A model generated the notes under the pieces. The model did not search any database, was not told the origin of the DNA, and saw nothing but the letters and a program-made list of their open reading frames with translations. A stretch of DNA of 64,000 nucleotides from Syngnathus acus (Eukaryota; Chordata; Actinopteri; Syngnathiformes; Syngnathidae): positions 24,140,956-24,204,955 of the forward strand of contig NC_051095.1 of NCBI RefSeq assembly GCF_901709675.1. Direction: 5' to 3'. Position numbers and translations under genes: made by a program. The first letter of the stretch is position 1, and every line of letters starts with the position of its first letter. Positions 42,397 to 52,985 of this stretch are shown piece by piece.

Positions 42397-43560
42397 CCGT
42401 AAATTTCGGACTATAAGCCGTGACTTTTTTCTAAAATTTTGAACCCTGCGGTTTATAGTCCGGTGCGGCTTATATAGGATTTTTTCTGTGATTTTTGTGA
42501 TGACTTGATCACTTTTATACACTTGTAAAAAGGCTGTAGACCGCTGTTGTGCGGCACCACTTTGCTGGGCGGAGGGATATGTGACACGGTCACTGGGGAG
42601 AAAAGTGGTGTGTTGATCGCATATCCATCCGCCAGGCAAATAGTGCTTTATAATTCACACAAAGAAGAGACAGAACAAGATCAAGACGGACTGAAAGGAA
42701 GCTTTTATACACAAACCGTCATTATGGGGGACAAAAGAAATGCATATTATACCGCTTTTAAGTGAAAGGCAGTCAATTTGGTACATTGTTGATGACATCG
42801 TGTTGCATCACCCTTTTCGTTCTTTATTTCCCAGTCACATGTACTCTGGAGCTATACGTGTAGCTCGATAGTTTAATGTAACTTAGCACTTCGTGCATGA
42901 ATAAAATTAGCATGAACAGACCCTCATCATGGAAAATGCTAGAAGAAATGCATAAAAGCGATGACAAAAGAGAGACTGAGAAATTGTATGGCGAAGGATA
43001 TCTCACGCTATTTCAATCGGACACTGAGGAGGAAGACTTCGATGGTTTCAGTGCACAGGAGGAAGATGAAGATGACACTTTTACTGGCTCTTTTTTTACT
43101 TTTACTGGTATGCTTTTTTAACCAGCCCTGTTAGTGCTGTGCTACCGTGTAGCTGCTATGTTACCGCCGCGTCTCAGTGACTTTTACCGGTATTTTTTTT
43201 TTTAAATCCAGCCCTATTAGTGCTGTGTTGCTGCGGTATTACTGCCGTGTCACAGGCAGTGTTTGGAAAGGAATGTTAAGGTATGTTATTAAAACTTTAA
43301 AAAGGCTTTCTGTGTATCGTATTTCTTTGTAAATAACTCGCGTGCACACTTTTGTGTTGCTGCGGTACTACTGCTGCGTCACAGGCAGCATTTAGATAGA
43401 CATGTTAAAGTATGTTATTAAAACTTTAAAAAGGCTTTCTGTGTACTGTCTTTCTTTGTAAATAACTCGTGCGCACGTGCGGCTTATAGTCCGGTGCGGC
43501 TTATATAAGAAAAAAACTAAAATATCACAGAATTTGCGGCTTGTAGTCCGAAAATTACGG
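42397..43560 (+). mobile_element. pogo-like transposon, internally deleted (second subfamily)
   Basis: The ends CCGTAAATTTCGGACTATAA and (inverted, right) CCGTAATTTTCGGACTACAA are flanked by TA (42395-42396, 43561-43562). A doubled internal motif CGGTGCGGCTTATATA lies inside both ends. The start codons MGDKRNAYYTAFK (42725) and the acidic C-terminal end of a transposase remain; the core is deleted. A 3' segment of about 120 bp (AAAACTTTAAAAAGGCTTTC with flanks) is duplicated near 43291 and 43417. Confidence 0.85.
42725..43121 (+). pseudogene. pogo-like transposase ends joined across a deletion
   Basis: The first 13 codons (MGDKRNAYYTAFK) match the start of one pogo/POGK-like transposase subfamily and are followed at once by a stop. 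About 130 bp later a frame (42897-43121) encodes EEMHKSDDKRETEKLYGEG, then FQSDTEEEDFDGFSAQEEDEDD, which is the acidic tail of such transposases. All three catalytic Asp regions and the DNA-binding domain are missing. It could be transcribed but cannot act as a transposase. Confidence 0.65.
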
Positions 43561-43735
43561 TACTGTAGACAGAGGAATGTGCATTTTCTGCTCAGACAAC
43601 AAAACCGTATTTTATAGTGTTTACAAAGGATGTGGGTTTCAGAATCTCCTCTACCACATTTTAGCGTTGGTCTCCTCACAGAGAAGCAAATCCCTGCCTT
43701 CTTTGAGGTAGTACAGTCTGTTCCTTCGTCTAGAG

Positions 43736-43936
43736 CAGGGGTCTCAAACTCCAGTCCTCGGGGGCCGTATTCCTACATGTTTTCCAAGTTTCCCTCGTTA
43801 AACACACCTGATTCAATTATCAGGCTCCTGCAGAACGTGAGGATGAAGTGATCATTTGAATCAGGTGTGTTTAACGAGGGAAACTTGGAAAACATGTAGG
43901 AATGCGGCCCCCGAGGACTGGAGTTTGAGACCCCTG
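43736..43936. mobile_element. Palindromic hAT MITE (201 bp) with perfect 8-bp duplication
   Basis: GTCTAGAG flanks both sides (43728-43735, 43937-43944). The termini start CAGGGGTCTCAAACTCCAGT, and the two arms are complementary over about 81 bp with a single mismatch (a T/C in the GGGGGCCG(T/C)ATTCC stretch), leaving a loop of about 39 bp. Confidence 0.95.
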
Positions 43937-44091
43937 GTCTAGAGGTTGTACTTTTATTCTATTCTATAGAATTATTATTTATTCTAACCCTTTGAAACCA
44001 CTCCCAGGCGTCAGCTAGGGATTTTCTTTTGTTTTATGTTTTGAACTAAAATACTTGTTCTTTTGTCAGCATCAATGATTTGGGTGCTCAG

Positions 44092-44767
44092 CAGGGCCGG
44101 TTCTAGGAATGCACATAAGAGGGGGCAGTCAGAAATGTGAAGGGGGCATGTTCTTTTTTTTTTTACACATTTTTAACACTGTTAGTGTTTTCTTCACGGC
44201 AGTTGTTAGCTGTGTCCAGATCTCAACCTGGAGAAGTGGATTGCACTCTGTCAGGCCTCTACACTAAGACCTGTCCAGCTTGGGTGTCCCACCTGAAGAT
44301 TAAAGCTTCTGCTGGTATTGCTCTTAGGGTCACTGAGGCACGCAAACCCCCTGACCACAATAAGGTGGCAATCTCTCAGGGGGGGGGAACATATAATATG
44401 AATGTTATATTAACTATTATTTGAGTTGTCGTTAATCATTAGTTATATCACGGGTCATTACGACGAGTTTGGTGGAGTTTTTACTGCTTCTGCCAACTCC
44501 TACCGCGCTGACTGTAACTTGACACTCTCTGGCTGCGTCTTGCCTCATTTGCATACTCACAGTGATTGGATGTTTACGGAGGGGCGCGGAGTCCTGACAG
44601 CAGGCTGTGTGAGGACACACACTGCACCGACATGAGAGAAGAGAGGGGGCTGATTAACGTGTGTTTCTATCAGCGGATTTTTCACTTCTAAAAGTTTGAT
44701 TCGAGGGGGCAGGACATCTGTTTGAGGGGGCGTTGCCCCCTCTTGCCCCTGCGTAGAGCCGGCACTG
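44092..44767 (+). mobile_element. hAT-like element with CAGGGCCGG ends, empty copy
   Basis: The termini CAGGGCCGG and CCGGCACTG are flanked by a perfect 8-bp duplication GTGCTCAG (44084-44091, 44768-44775). It is collinear with 28761-30553 without the LINE, so it shows the pre-insertion sequence ATATTAACTATTATTTG. The exon-like frame 44137-44424 is shared with the other copy. Confidence 0.93.
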
Positions 44768-44775
44768 GTGCTCAG

Positions 44776-46038
44776 CTGCTGCCACGCCAAATCCTCTGTT
44801 TGTACGTTACTTTGTATCCTTGTTTATTAAGGTTTATTTGCTACTTTCACATCTGTGTCTTCTTCTGGATCCCAATACCCTCGGCCTCAGCCAAAAAGAG
44901 CTGCTGTGCATGTCAGACTTCGATAAGAGACTCAATGGCGAAACATCTGCACCTAAAACAGAGTGTGCCTAAAATGACAACAATCAATCAAAACAGATTA
45001 ACAAATGAATTTCTCATCGCAAACTTTTATTCATCCTGCTGATCTAAAAATACAGTACATATATTTTGGTTTAATTTTCCATTTATTTCGGGCAATGGCA
45101 TTTTAAAATGAAAAATGACCAGACAAGCAATATCTATTTATTTTAACGAAGAACTGTTTCACATCCTGAAAAAAGAAAGAAAGGATAAGTTCCAATATGG
45201 ACTGAAAAAGAATGCTATGAAGAACGTCGTATTGAATCTCATCTCCTTTCTCATCACACGCTTCTTTGGTACTTACTGAAAAATCTAGTTTCAAAGTATG
45301 AACTCAAAATTGCTCAGGCAATACTCTGTTAATGGAGGTCATCAATTTGCGAATGAGATGTGTAAATCTTGTATTATGCTAATGTCAGCAACAAGAAGCG
45401 CTAACAACATTGGCATCGCTGTTTTTATGTTATTTTATGTTATTCCAAAAAGAGTCCCCAAAATACTATCGCCTTCATCACAGTTCGCAAAGACCATAAA
45501 ATAACTTATCCTAGAAGATAAAATGACATTTTTTAGATAAATATGTTGCTGCATAATGCAGATTGTTGGGTCCTTTTTTTTTTTTAACATAAAACGATAC
45601 TAAGATGCTAATGCATAACTGTTACTCCCAAATGGGTTGCCATCAACTGTGAGACAAAGATACTTTAAACCATCATCCTGTGACTTCAGATAACCTGTCC
45701 TACAAGCCGCCTTCAAGGAGAAAACTATTTGTCACAGACTTGAGAAACGAAATGTGTGTTGCTGCTTGTGAGTAAAGTGAGAATCTGTTGTGTGTGACGA
45801 TGCATTTTAGAAGCAGAGAGTGGGAACTTTCTTTGGTCGCTTTATGTATGTTTAAAACACTTTGTTGAGACTTTGCAAGGAGTCTCACTATTGATAGTAT
45901 GTCCTGTGTAGCAACTACAGAGTAATTATGGCAGCGAAGCAAATTTAAATTGGATATTTTTTTCAATTTGAAGAAATTTTCAAAGGGGGGTGGGATGAAG
46001 GAAAAAAAGTTTTCTTTGTAACAGAGATCCTTCACCAG
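44776..46038. other. Intergenic DNA
   Basis: AT-rich, no recognisable features over about 1.26 kb. Confidence 0.5.
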
Positions 46039-46195
46039 GAAACTTGCAAGTAACATCTCCGCAGACCCTTCTCACAGTCTGTTCAAACTCCTCCCCTCTG
46101 GACGGCGTTACAGAGCCTTGTACGCCAAAACCAGCAGACACAGCTTCTTCCCCCAGGCTGTCGTTACCCGAATGTTGTCAGTCACTTAAATGTTG
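46039..46195 (+). pseudogene. Rex1-like LINE RT C-terminal fragment
   Basis: One frame reads ISADPSHSLFKLLPSGRRYR followed by ALYAKTSRH and FFPQAVVTRM, matching the C-terminal end of the 21309-22829 RT (DPSHPGCSLFELLPSGWRYR). It is a short orphan 3' fragment followed by an AT-rich microsatellite (46200-46262). Confidence 0.78.
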
Positions 46196-46262
46196 TACAG
46201 ATATATATATATATTTTTTTTTCTGTATATCTATATATAGTATCTATATAGTATAGTATAGT

Positions 46263-46798
46263 TCTGTATCTCTATATATAGTTTCTGTCAGGCGCATTTG
46301 CAGATTTGGGGTTAAATTTAACACAAACCGTGTAGCATGGATAATCAATTCCCCAAAGAAAACCCCATCCTCATCAACTTTTTAAATTGAATTTTTCCCC
46401 TGCGTCAGATTAGTGTTTTTATGGCACCATTTAAATTAGACAAACATAGCCAGAAATTAACAATGCTCAGAGCTCCAAGGAATTACAACACTTCATGTGT
46501 GCTAAGATACAAAACATAAAAAAAAAGGGATGCTGAGCTCCATGCAAGATAATTGATTTTTGTTCATCATTTTGATAGACATTGCCACACAAACATGTAG
46601 AGATGACGCACTAATCGTTACATACCCAATGTCACATGCTCACATGAGATGCTACAAGTACATAACGGTGTACAATAACAGAAAGGCAAGCAACAACTTG
46701 TTACCAAAGTAATGCACAAGTAAATTATTTTTATTTGTGTTTACAGTTGTCTACAGTTTTCAAAGGGCATACTTCAGTATGAATCCACACATTATATA
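46263..46798. other. Intergenic DNA
   Basis: No recognisable features. The last two bases are the TA target of the next element. Confidence 0.5.
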
Positions 46799-47346
46799 CC
46801 GTAATTTTCGGACTATAAGTCGCATCAGCCATAACATGCCCAAAAATGTGAAAAAAAACATATATAAGTCGCTCCGGAGTATAAGTCGCATTTTGGGGGG
46901 CAATTTATTCGACAAAATCCAACACCAAGAACAGTCATGAACGAGCAACAACAGGCTAAACGATAGGTATGCTAACGTGACATAAACACAAATGAAGAGC
47001 TGAGAACGGCCCTGACGTAAAATTCAGAGTTATTCAAAAAACTATTACATAAATAACACGTTAATAAAACCATCGATCGTCCTTGGTCAACAATGCGTGC
47101 GCGCCGCTGACGGCGCTTGCACTTCAAAATATTCCACAGGCCCATATAACGATATATAAATTATATATCAAATAACTATTATATAAGCAATAATGTTATC
47201 AAACCATCTGTGTCACTCCAAATCATTAAATCTATCGATCGTCCTTTGTCAACAATGGGTGCGCGCAGCTGACGGCGCTTGCACTTCAAAATATTCCGCA
47301 GGCCCATATAACGATATATAAATTAGATATCAAATAACTATTATAT

Positions 47347-47720
47347 GGGGTGGCTCGGTGGCGCACTGGGTAGCACGTCCGCCTCACAGTTAGGAGGGTG
47401 CGGGTTCGATTCCACCTCCGGCCCTCCCTGTGTGGAGTTTGCATGTTCTCCCCGGGCCCGCGTGGGTTTTCTCCGGGCACTCCGGTTTCCTCCCACATCC
47501 CAAAAACATGCTTGGTAGGCCGATTGAAGACTCCAAATTGTCCCTAAGTGTGAGTGCGAGTGCAAATGGTTGTTTGTCTCTGTGTGCCCTGCGATCGGCT
47601 GGCAACCGGTTCAGGGTGTCCCCCGCCTACTGCCCGATGACGGCTGGGATAGGCTCCGGAGTGCTGGAGCCTATCGCGACCCCCGTGGGGACTAAGCGGT
47701 TCAGAAAATGGATGGATGGA
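47347..47720 (+). mobile_element. SINE-like repeat, nearly full length, with 12-bp target duplication
   Basis: The head GGTGGCGCACTGGGTAGCAC and the B box GGTTCGATTCC suggest tRNA ancestry. The body contains GTGGAGTTTGCATGTTCTCC and CCCGATGACGGCTGGGATAG, and the tail is ATGGATGGATGGA. TAACTATTATAT is duplicated at 47335-47346 and 47721-47732, which implies LINE-type target-primed insertion. It sits in the repeat region of a pogo derivative, so it is younger than that. Confidence 0.88.
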
Positions 47721-47956
47721 TAACTATTATATAAGCAATAGTATTATCAAACCATCTGTGCACTCTAAATCATTAAATCCATCGATCAAATTCCTCGTCC
47801 TTCGTCAACAACGCCGCGCGTGCGCCCTGACGTCAGCCTCGTCGTTATTCCACAGATCTACTATATAACTATATTGTAGTGTTAACAAAGTTCAAGGAAA
47901 GACGTGGGTTTGGTAAACGGCTCTTTATTTAACAAAACAAACTTTCAGGCGTGTGG

Positions 47957-48245
47957 CGGCGTGGACTTCCAGCCACGGAAGTGGAAGAGAGCTGGGCGTG
48001 CGTAAAAGCCATGACCGAGCCCCATCCACCGTCCCCGGACAGCCACCCGGCCGAGCGCCGGCCCTCGACTTCCATCCACGGAGGTGAAAGACAGCTCGGT
48101 AGAGTAGCACCGGGCGTGCGTAAAAGCATTGTCCGAGCCCCATCCACCATCCCTGGACAGCCACCCGGCCGAGCGCCGGCCCCCGACTTCAATCCACGGA
48201 AGTGAAAGAGAGCTCCGTAGAGTAGGACCGGGCGTGGGTAAAAGC
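47957..48245 (-). repeat. 118-bp minisatellite inside the pogo derivative
   Basis: About two and a half copies of a GC-rich unit are seen; GGGCGTG(C/G)GTAAAAGC recurs at 47994, 48112 and 48230 (period 118). Each contains CCACCCGGCCGAGCGCCGGC. This segment is absent from the longer relative at 13202-20054. Confidence 0.85.
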
Positions 48246-48284
48246 CATAATAGTTTTTCAAACCTTCTATGTCACTCCAAATCC

Positions 48285-48395
48285 TTAAATCCTTCAAACT
48301 CTTTGTCCGCCGTGTCACTTAGAAACAAAGCCGCTAATGATGCCGGTAGTACGTGGGGCCCTTCGTCATCTTCGTCATCCCGTGATCAATCTTTG
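48285..48395 (-). pseudogene. pogo transposase C-terminal remnant
   Basis: Reverse-strand text corresponds to the end of the 18674-19267 frame: DDEGPHVLP, SLAALFLSDT and the acidic end. Only about 35 codons remain, so there is no function, but it proves that the derivative comes from the same transposase-bearing family. Confidence 0.7.
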
Positions 48396-48463
48396 TCCTT
48401 TATGTAAACAACCGCCGCGCCACGCCGCGTCGCGCTGCTGACGTCACTTGAAATTCAAATTAC

Positions 48464-48545
48464 AGTAATCCCTTGCTACATCGCGGTTCGTTTATCGCGG
48501 TTTCACTTTTTTTTTTTTTGGGAAATTTTTTGAACATTTTTGAAA
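48464..48545. mobile_element. Terminal fragment of another Tigger-like element
   Basis: TACAGTAATCCCTTGCTACA followed by TCGCGGTTCGTTTATCGCGG matches the form of a Tigger-type terminus next to TA. The opposite end is not seen, so it is a truncated insertion within the pogo derivative. Confidence 0.45.
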
Positions 48546-48909
48546 AAAAACACATATAAGTCGCTCCTTATTATAAGTCGCCCCCCCACCCAAACTATGA
48601 AAAAACCGCGATTTATAGTCCGAAAATTACGGTACATGCAGTTATGTGACATTTAAATGAATAGACAATAATTTCTACGTTAAGTTGGGCTTCTTTTCTC
48701 CCTTAACACTTTGGTACAATATATTTACATGTATACATACATACATACATATGTATAATTATGAAAAATGACAAAGTACTTTGTTGCAGTCATCTGCTAC
48801 ATACATTACAGAACATGATTCAAACTGGCCCTATTTATACACTGATGAGCGGCCCTTCTGGTGCAGGACCTTCAAGTGGATACAAGACATAAAAGACATC
48901 AAAGAAACA

Positions 48910-49299
48910 TTAATACATCAAAGAGAAATGACAGATAGTGTTGAGGAAATAATTGGTGTGTGTAAGCAACACGGGGTGAAACCTCCCGATGGTCCGCCAG
49001 AGGTCAGCCAGGTTGTTAGTAGAGTCAGCGGCCTTATCCGTCACAGGGCATGGCGGAAAAAACTCCCCAGGAACAGCGATGGTCTTGCCAAAAAACATAT
49101 CAGCGTGTGTAACGTTGAGTGCCTCTTTTGGGGTCTTACGCATGCCGAGGAGAACCCAGTGTCGCTGGGCCTTCCAGTCAGGTCCGGTGCAGCGGGCCAT
49201 CAGAGCAGCTTTCAGTGTACGGTGAGTGTGTTCGACCATGCCGTTCGCGGCGAGATTGTAGGAGAACCCTAACCCTAACCCAGGAATGGACTCCAGCAC
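48910..49299 (-). pseudogene. Ty3/gypsy integrase C-terminal fragment
   Basis: On the minus strand the frame reads AANGMVEHTHRTLKAALMA, RCTGPDWKAQRHWVLLGMRK, TPKEAL and GEFFPPCPV. The NGMVE Glu is the third catalytic residue of a retroviral-type integrase core, and LLGLR-T-K is characteristic of gypsy elements of fish. The two upstream Asp motifs, the RT and the LTRs are absent. A 17-nt AACCCT repeat at 49265-49281 forms its 5' edge, perhaps a junction filler. It belongs to a different gypsy lineage from the 13650 element. Confidence 0.78.
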
Positions 49300-50945
49300 C
49301 TAAACTGCCTTTGTCCGTCCGCAATGGCGTTACTCACCAAAGGCAAGGGCTGATCACTGTGCGTTGCTCCAGAGATTGCGGCATGTTGAGAAATCACCAG
49401 TTGTAAGGCGACGCTCACAGCGAGTTGAAATTTACGTTGTCCTAACTGTAAATAAACTGGCCTTATTCAAAAAGTGATGAAGCGGACATGAGCGATCCTA
49501 TTGGTGCATACAAGAAAAGCAACAAATACAATTTGAATAGGAACACATTCACTGTACCATGATAATAAACATGGCTGTGTCCTCAGCAACATAGAGTCAA
49601 GGTTTTTATATAACAACCAGGGTCAATTACAATAAAAATGATGAAAACAGTCAATTAAATTTAGTAATAAATTAAATAAAATTAACATACAGTATTAATA
49701 TCAAAATAAATGTAAAGAATAATACCAACAAAGTCAATCAAAAGGCAAACAATAAAAATGAAAAATTAGGTCAGAGGTTAAGTTTTTTTCTTTCCTCAAC
49801 TCAACCCAACTTTATTTTCTTAGCGCATATTTATGTAGCACTTGTAACAGTACAGCTGTATCAAAGCATGGGACGCAAAACAAATTAATAAAAATGTTTC
49901 CATAGAAAAGTTGCCTTTTAGTAAAATGCTGCTAAGAAACAAAGATATTCCATCACCCACTTTGCTCTGATGTCTCACTTCACACCTCAATTTGGCGTGA
50001 AAATGAACAGTGAAGTTTTACCAGTCTTGTCTTTCCATTTCTGTCATGCACACAACCTTTCTTCAAGTCACACTTCAAGGTCAGTTGTTGCATTAAACAC
50101 TTCCGCTTCAGCGATTTGATTTGTATTGAAAGTTTGACTTGGTAATACAGGATGATGACTTCTTCTCGGTTTTCATTCCCTTATAATCATCTAATCTCTG
50201 GTATTCAGGTCAATATACTATGATTGTAATAATAATAATAACAACAGCTTTTGTGATTTTACCATTTTTCTTAGATTGTTCGAGATTTTTTTCTTCTGCA
50301 CACATCAACAGAACTCTGTTTTGATTTGAACCTCAAGGTTGGCCATTACTCAAAGATATTGCTGCTTGTCTCAATGAGTAGATAAATTATAATCTGAAAT
50401 TTGAATCAATGCTCTTATGAGCGTTAGAATGAAAGAGGGCAGATCTAAACTGTTCTGCACCCTCAAAGTGACAAATGATTTAAGCTCTGATGAACTTCGC
50501 AGTGCCAAGGCGATTGCAGCTCTCATATATCACGGGCAGTTGCCTTTAATTAAAGGCTAGATTCTTCAGAGAGGCACTTGAATAGCAATGTGTGGAGAGG
50601 TGTTGGGTTTGGGCTATGGGCTAATGTTTTTTGGATGCCTTTATGATGCTGTTTGATGACTCCCCCCCAAAAAAACAACAACAAATGCAAATGTGTCGAA
50701 TGGAGATTTTTATGCATCAGGCATTACTGCTGTGTCGCCACCAGAGATTTACAATTATTTTACAGTGAAATTCTTTACAGTGTATCTTACTATTAAAAGT
50801 GATATTCAAAACTTCCGGACACCGCATGCGTATTTTCATGAAGCTGAAGAAATTATAGGTTAGGGGCGATTCCTCGGGACCGGAAAGAGAGTTGCACCTT
50901 TTACCACACCAGCATCAGGGGGGTTGGCTTGCACCCCCACCTATA
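49300..50945. other. AT-rich intergenic DNA
   Basis: About 1.65 kb with no recognisable gene, RNA or transposon end. Confidence 0.55.
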
Positions 50946-50953
50946 CCCTAAAT

Positions 50954-52213
50954 CAGGGCCGGACTGGGAGATCTTTTTCAGGCCAGGAGTCAGTTATGTA
51001 ACCAGGCCACCCTGGCCTTGCCCACACGTGCATGTTCACACCCACACTTAAATGCACGGGCACAAGCAAAACGCATTTGTGCGCACACACATGCACACAT
51101 TCATTCTTTGGGTTTTGTTGTGGGTGGTACCAGAAAAAGAAATTAAAATCTCTGGAATGAGGGCGAGCAAAATAATCAAAAGGCCTCTCTGAGTCTGACT
51201 GTCTGTCTGTGTCCTGAGTTGGCCTTTCCCTTGCACTGCTCCTTGGACTTGTCTTGCCAGTATACTCTGCATCTGCTGAGAGTGTCAGAACAACCAGCAT
51301 AATAATTACATTATCGACAATAACACAGTTAATCAATATCAAAAGAATGATAAGGTTAATTATATGCTTTTTTTCCCCCAAATGTTTCATGCATAGTCAT
51401 AGCCTATTCAATCCCATGCATTGATAGATGACTGTCTGTTCTTTACCTGTCAGCTGCTCTGAGCTAGTACTGAGCCAACTGTCTGAAGCACCAAAACTGG
51501 CAATATTTCCACCTTTGCATAGGAAACATAGACATATATTTAAACATTAATTTAGCCAGGGCCAGTTACAAAGTTTAGAGGAATGTGCATGTAAGAAAGA
51601 ATAACAAATGACTCTTCAACTTACAAAATCAACAAACTAAATCTAAGAATAAATCAACAGAGGGACAGCCTTATTACATGGCAGCGGCACATATGCACAC
51701 AACACATGCAAAATGGCATGCATACACGTGCGGGCACACACACAGTTTTTAATGGCACCGTGGGGGGGGGTCGAATAAATCTGTAACTTTTCAGCATTTG
51801 GCCGTGTCCTCCCTCCTCAAGCACCTTTCTTTTTTTGTCCCTCTCCCTCTCTGCACCCGCCTTTCCTCTTCTTTTTACCACGTTCGAAGTCCATTATCCT
51901 CACTTGCACCGCTCGCTAGCTACACACGCCACAGCAGCCGGCACCTGACATAGTAACACACCTCTTCCTCCACACGCGCTCTGTGTGGTTGATACGGACT
52001 GTGGGGGCGGGTGTTAATTGATATAAACCAATCGTCTTTCCCTCCTCACATGCTCCTGGCCTGAGTGGCCTAAGTGGCCTGGCCTGTCTCTCTGATAGGC
52101 TCGCCGCCGCACCGGCAGACTTAAAAAAATAACAGACACGCAGGCCAGCAGGCCAATACTAGGCCGGCGTGACGGGAATACTCCCGGTTCTCCCTATGGT
52201 CAGTCCAGGCGTG
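50954..52213 (-). mobile_element. hAT transposon, non-autonomous, with perfect 8-bp duplication
   Basis: CCCTAAAT flanks both sides (50946-50953, 52214-52221). The left end CAGGGCCGGACTG and the inverted right end CACGCCTGGACTG match at 10 of 13 positions. On the minus strand a short transposase-like N-terminus remains (51881-51780: KAGAERERDKKRKVLEEG), a pattern usual at the start of ZMYM1-type hAT proteins. There is no catalytic domain. Confidence 0.8.
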
Positions 52214-52229
52214 CCCTAAATTTCCCGCA

Positions 52230-52870
52230 ACAACATGACAAAAGCCATTATCAAACCCGCTCTGAGGGAGTACCCCCGACGCCAAAAACCAGCGCCGCAT
52301 GAAGGCAGCGGGGCAAAGCCTTCGGGACCCCCGCTGCCCGATTGGGGGGAAACCTCGGAGCAGCAAGGCTGGTGTGGGTGTGGGGTCGCGTTGCGGCGGT
52401 GCAGAGGTGTTGCACTCCAGATCGCAAAGCCCTCGATTAAACGTGAGGCCTCCGATCCGGGCGGCCGCTTGGAACATGCTCTCGCTCAAGGAAGACTACG
52501 ACGTGACTTGCTTGTCTGCAGAGCTCCGCAGGTTGGGCATTGTGGTGGCGGCCCTCTCGGAGGTAAGGCGGCCTCCTTCGGGCAAGACTAGAGTGGGTGG
52601 TTAAACCTACTACTGGTCGGGCCGGCGCAACGGCCAGCACCTCCAGGGGGTGGCCTTGGCGGTGGCCGACTGAGTGGTCTCGTAGGTGAAGGAAGTCACG
52701 CTGGTCTCGGAGCGTATTATGCGGCTGCGCCTCGCTCACTCATTGGGCGTGGTGTCAATCGTCGCAGTATGTGCTCCCACCGGGGTGAGAGAACTCTCCA
52801 CGAAGGAAGCCTTCTACAGTGAGCCCAACTTGGCGGTGGACGCGGTCCCGAGGGGGGACACCCTGATATA
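52230..52870 (+). pseudogene. RTE-like LINE endonuclease N-terminal fragment
   Basis: After a GC-rich leader the frame reads AAWNMLSLKEDYDVTCLSAE, ELRRLGIVVAALSEVR and (52.59-52.7 kb) TYYWSGRRNGQHLQGVALAV, then ERIMRLRLAH, VSIVAVCAPTG and AVPRGDTLI. WN.LSL, LSEVR (for LQEVR), YYWSG and VYAPT are the first motifs of an APE-type endonuclease in the RTE/BovB style. At least two in-frame stops (TGG to stop types near 52602 and 52671) are present. The copy ends before the GDFN motif, so it is truncated at the 3' side, which is unusual for LINEs and implies a later deletion or insertion near 52.87 kb. Confidence 0.65.
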
Positions 52871-52985
52871 TCAGCAGTATGTTGTGGATGATACTGAATG
52901 TTATCAATCCAATCGTTTTTAACTTATTGTAATGTAACCTTCTTAAACTTAATGTGTGTTTTGATGAGTACACAAACCATAGTTA

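Larger units (their letters stand above)
46799..48632 (-). mobile_element. pogo-like transposon, deletion derivative of the 13202 family
   Basis: The ends CCGTAATTTTCGGACTATAA and (right) CCGAAAATTACGG are flanked by TA (46797-46798, 48633-48634). It lies in reverse orientation: the left part carries several copies of the subterminal repeat (AAACCATC, TCATTAAATC, GCGCCGCTGACG), the middle contains a SINE-like insertion and a 118-bp minisatellite, and the right part keeps the transposase C-terminal codons. The catalytic core is absent. Confidence 0.87.

Noticed and set aside
51048-51390. A hydrophobic-start open frame on the minus strand of the hAT element
   Set aside because: It resembles a signal-anchored protein only because of AT-rich sequence; its position and low-complexity content within the transposon make a real gene unlikely.
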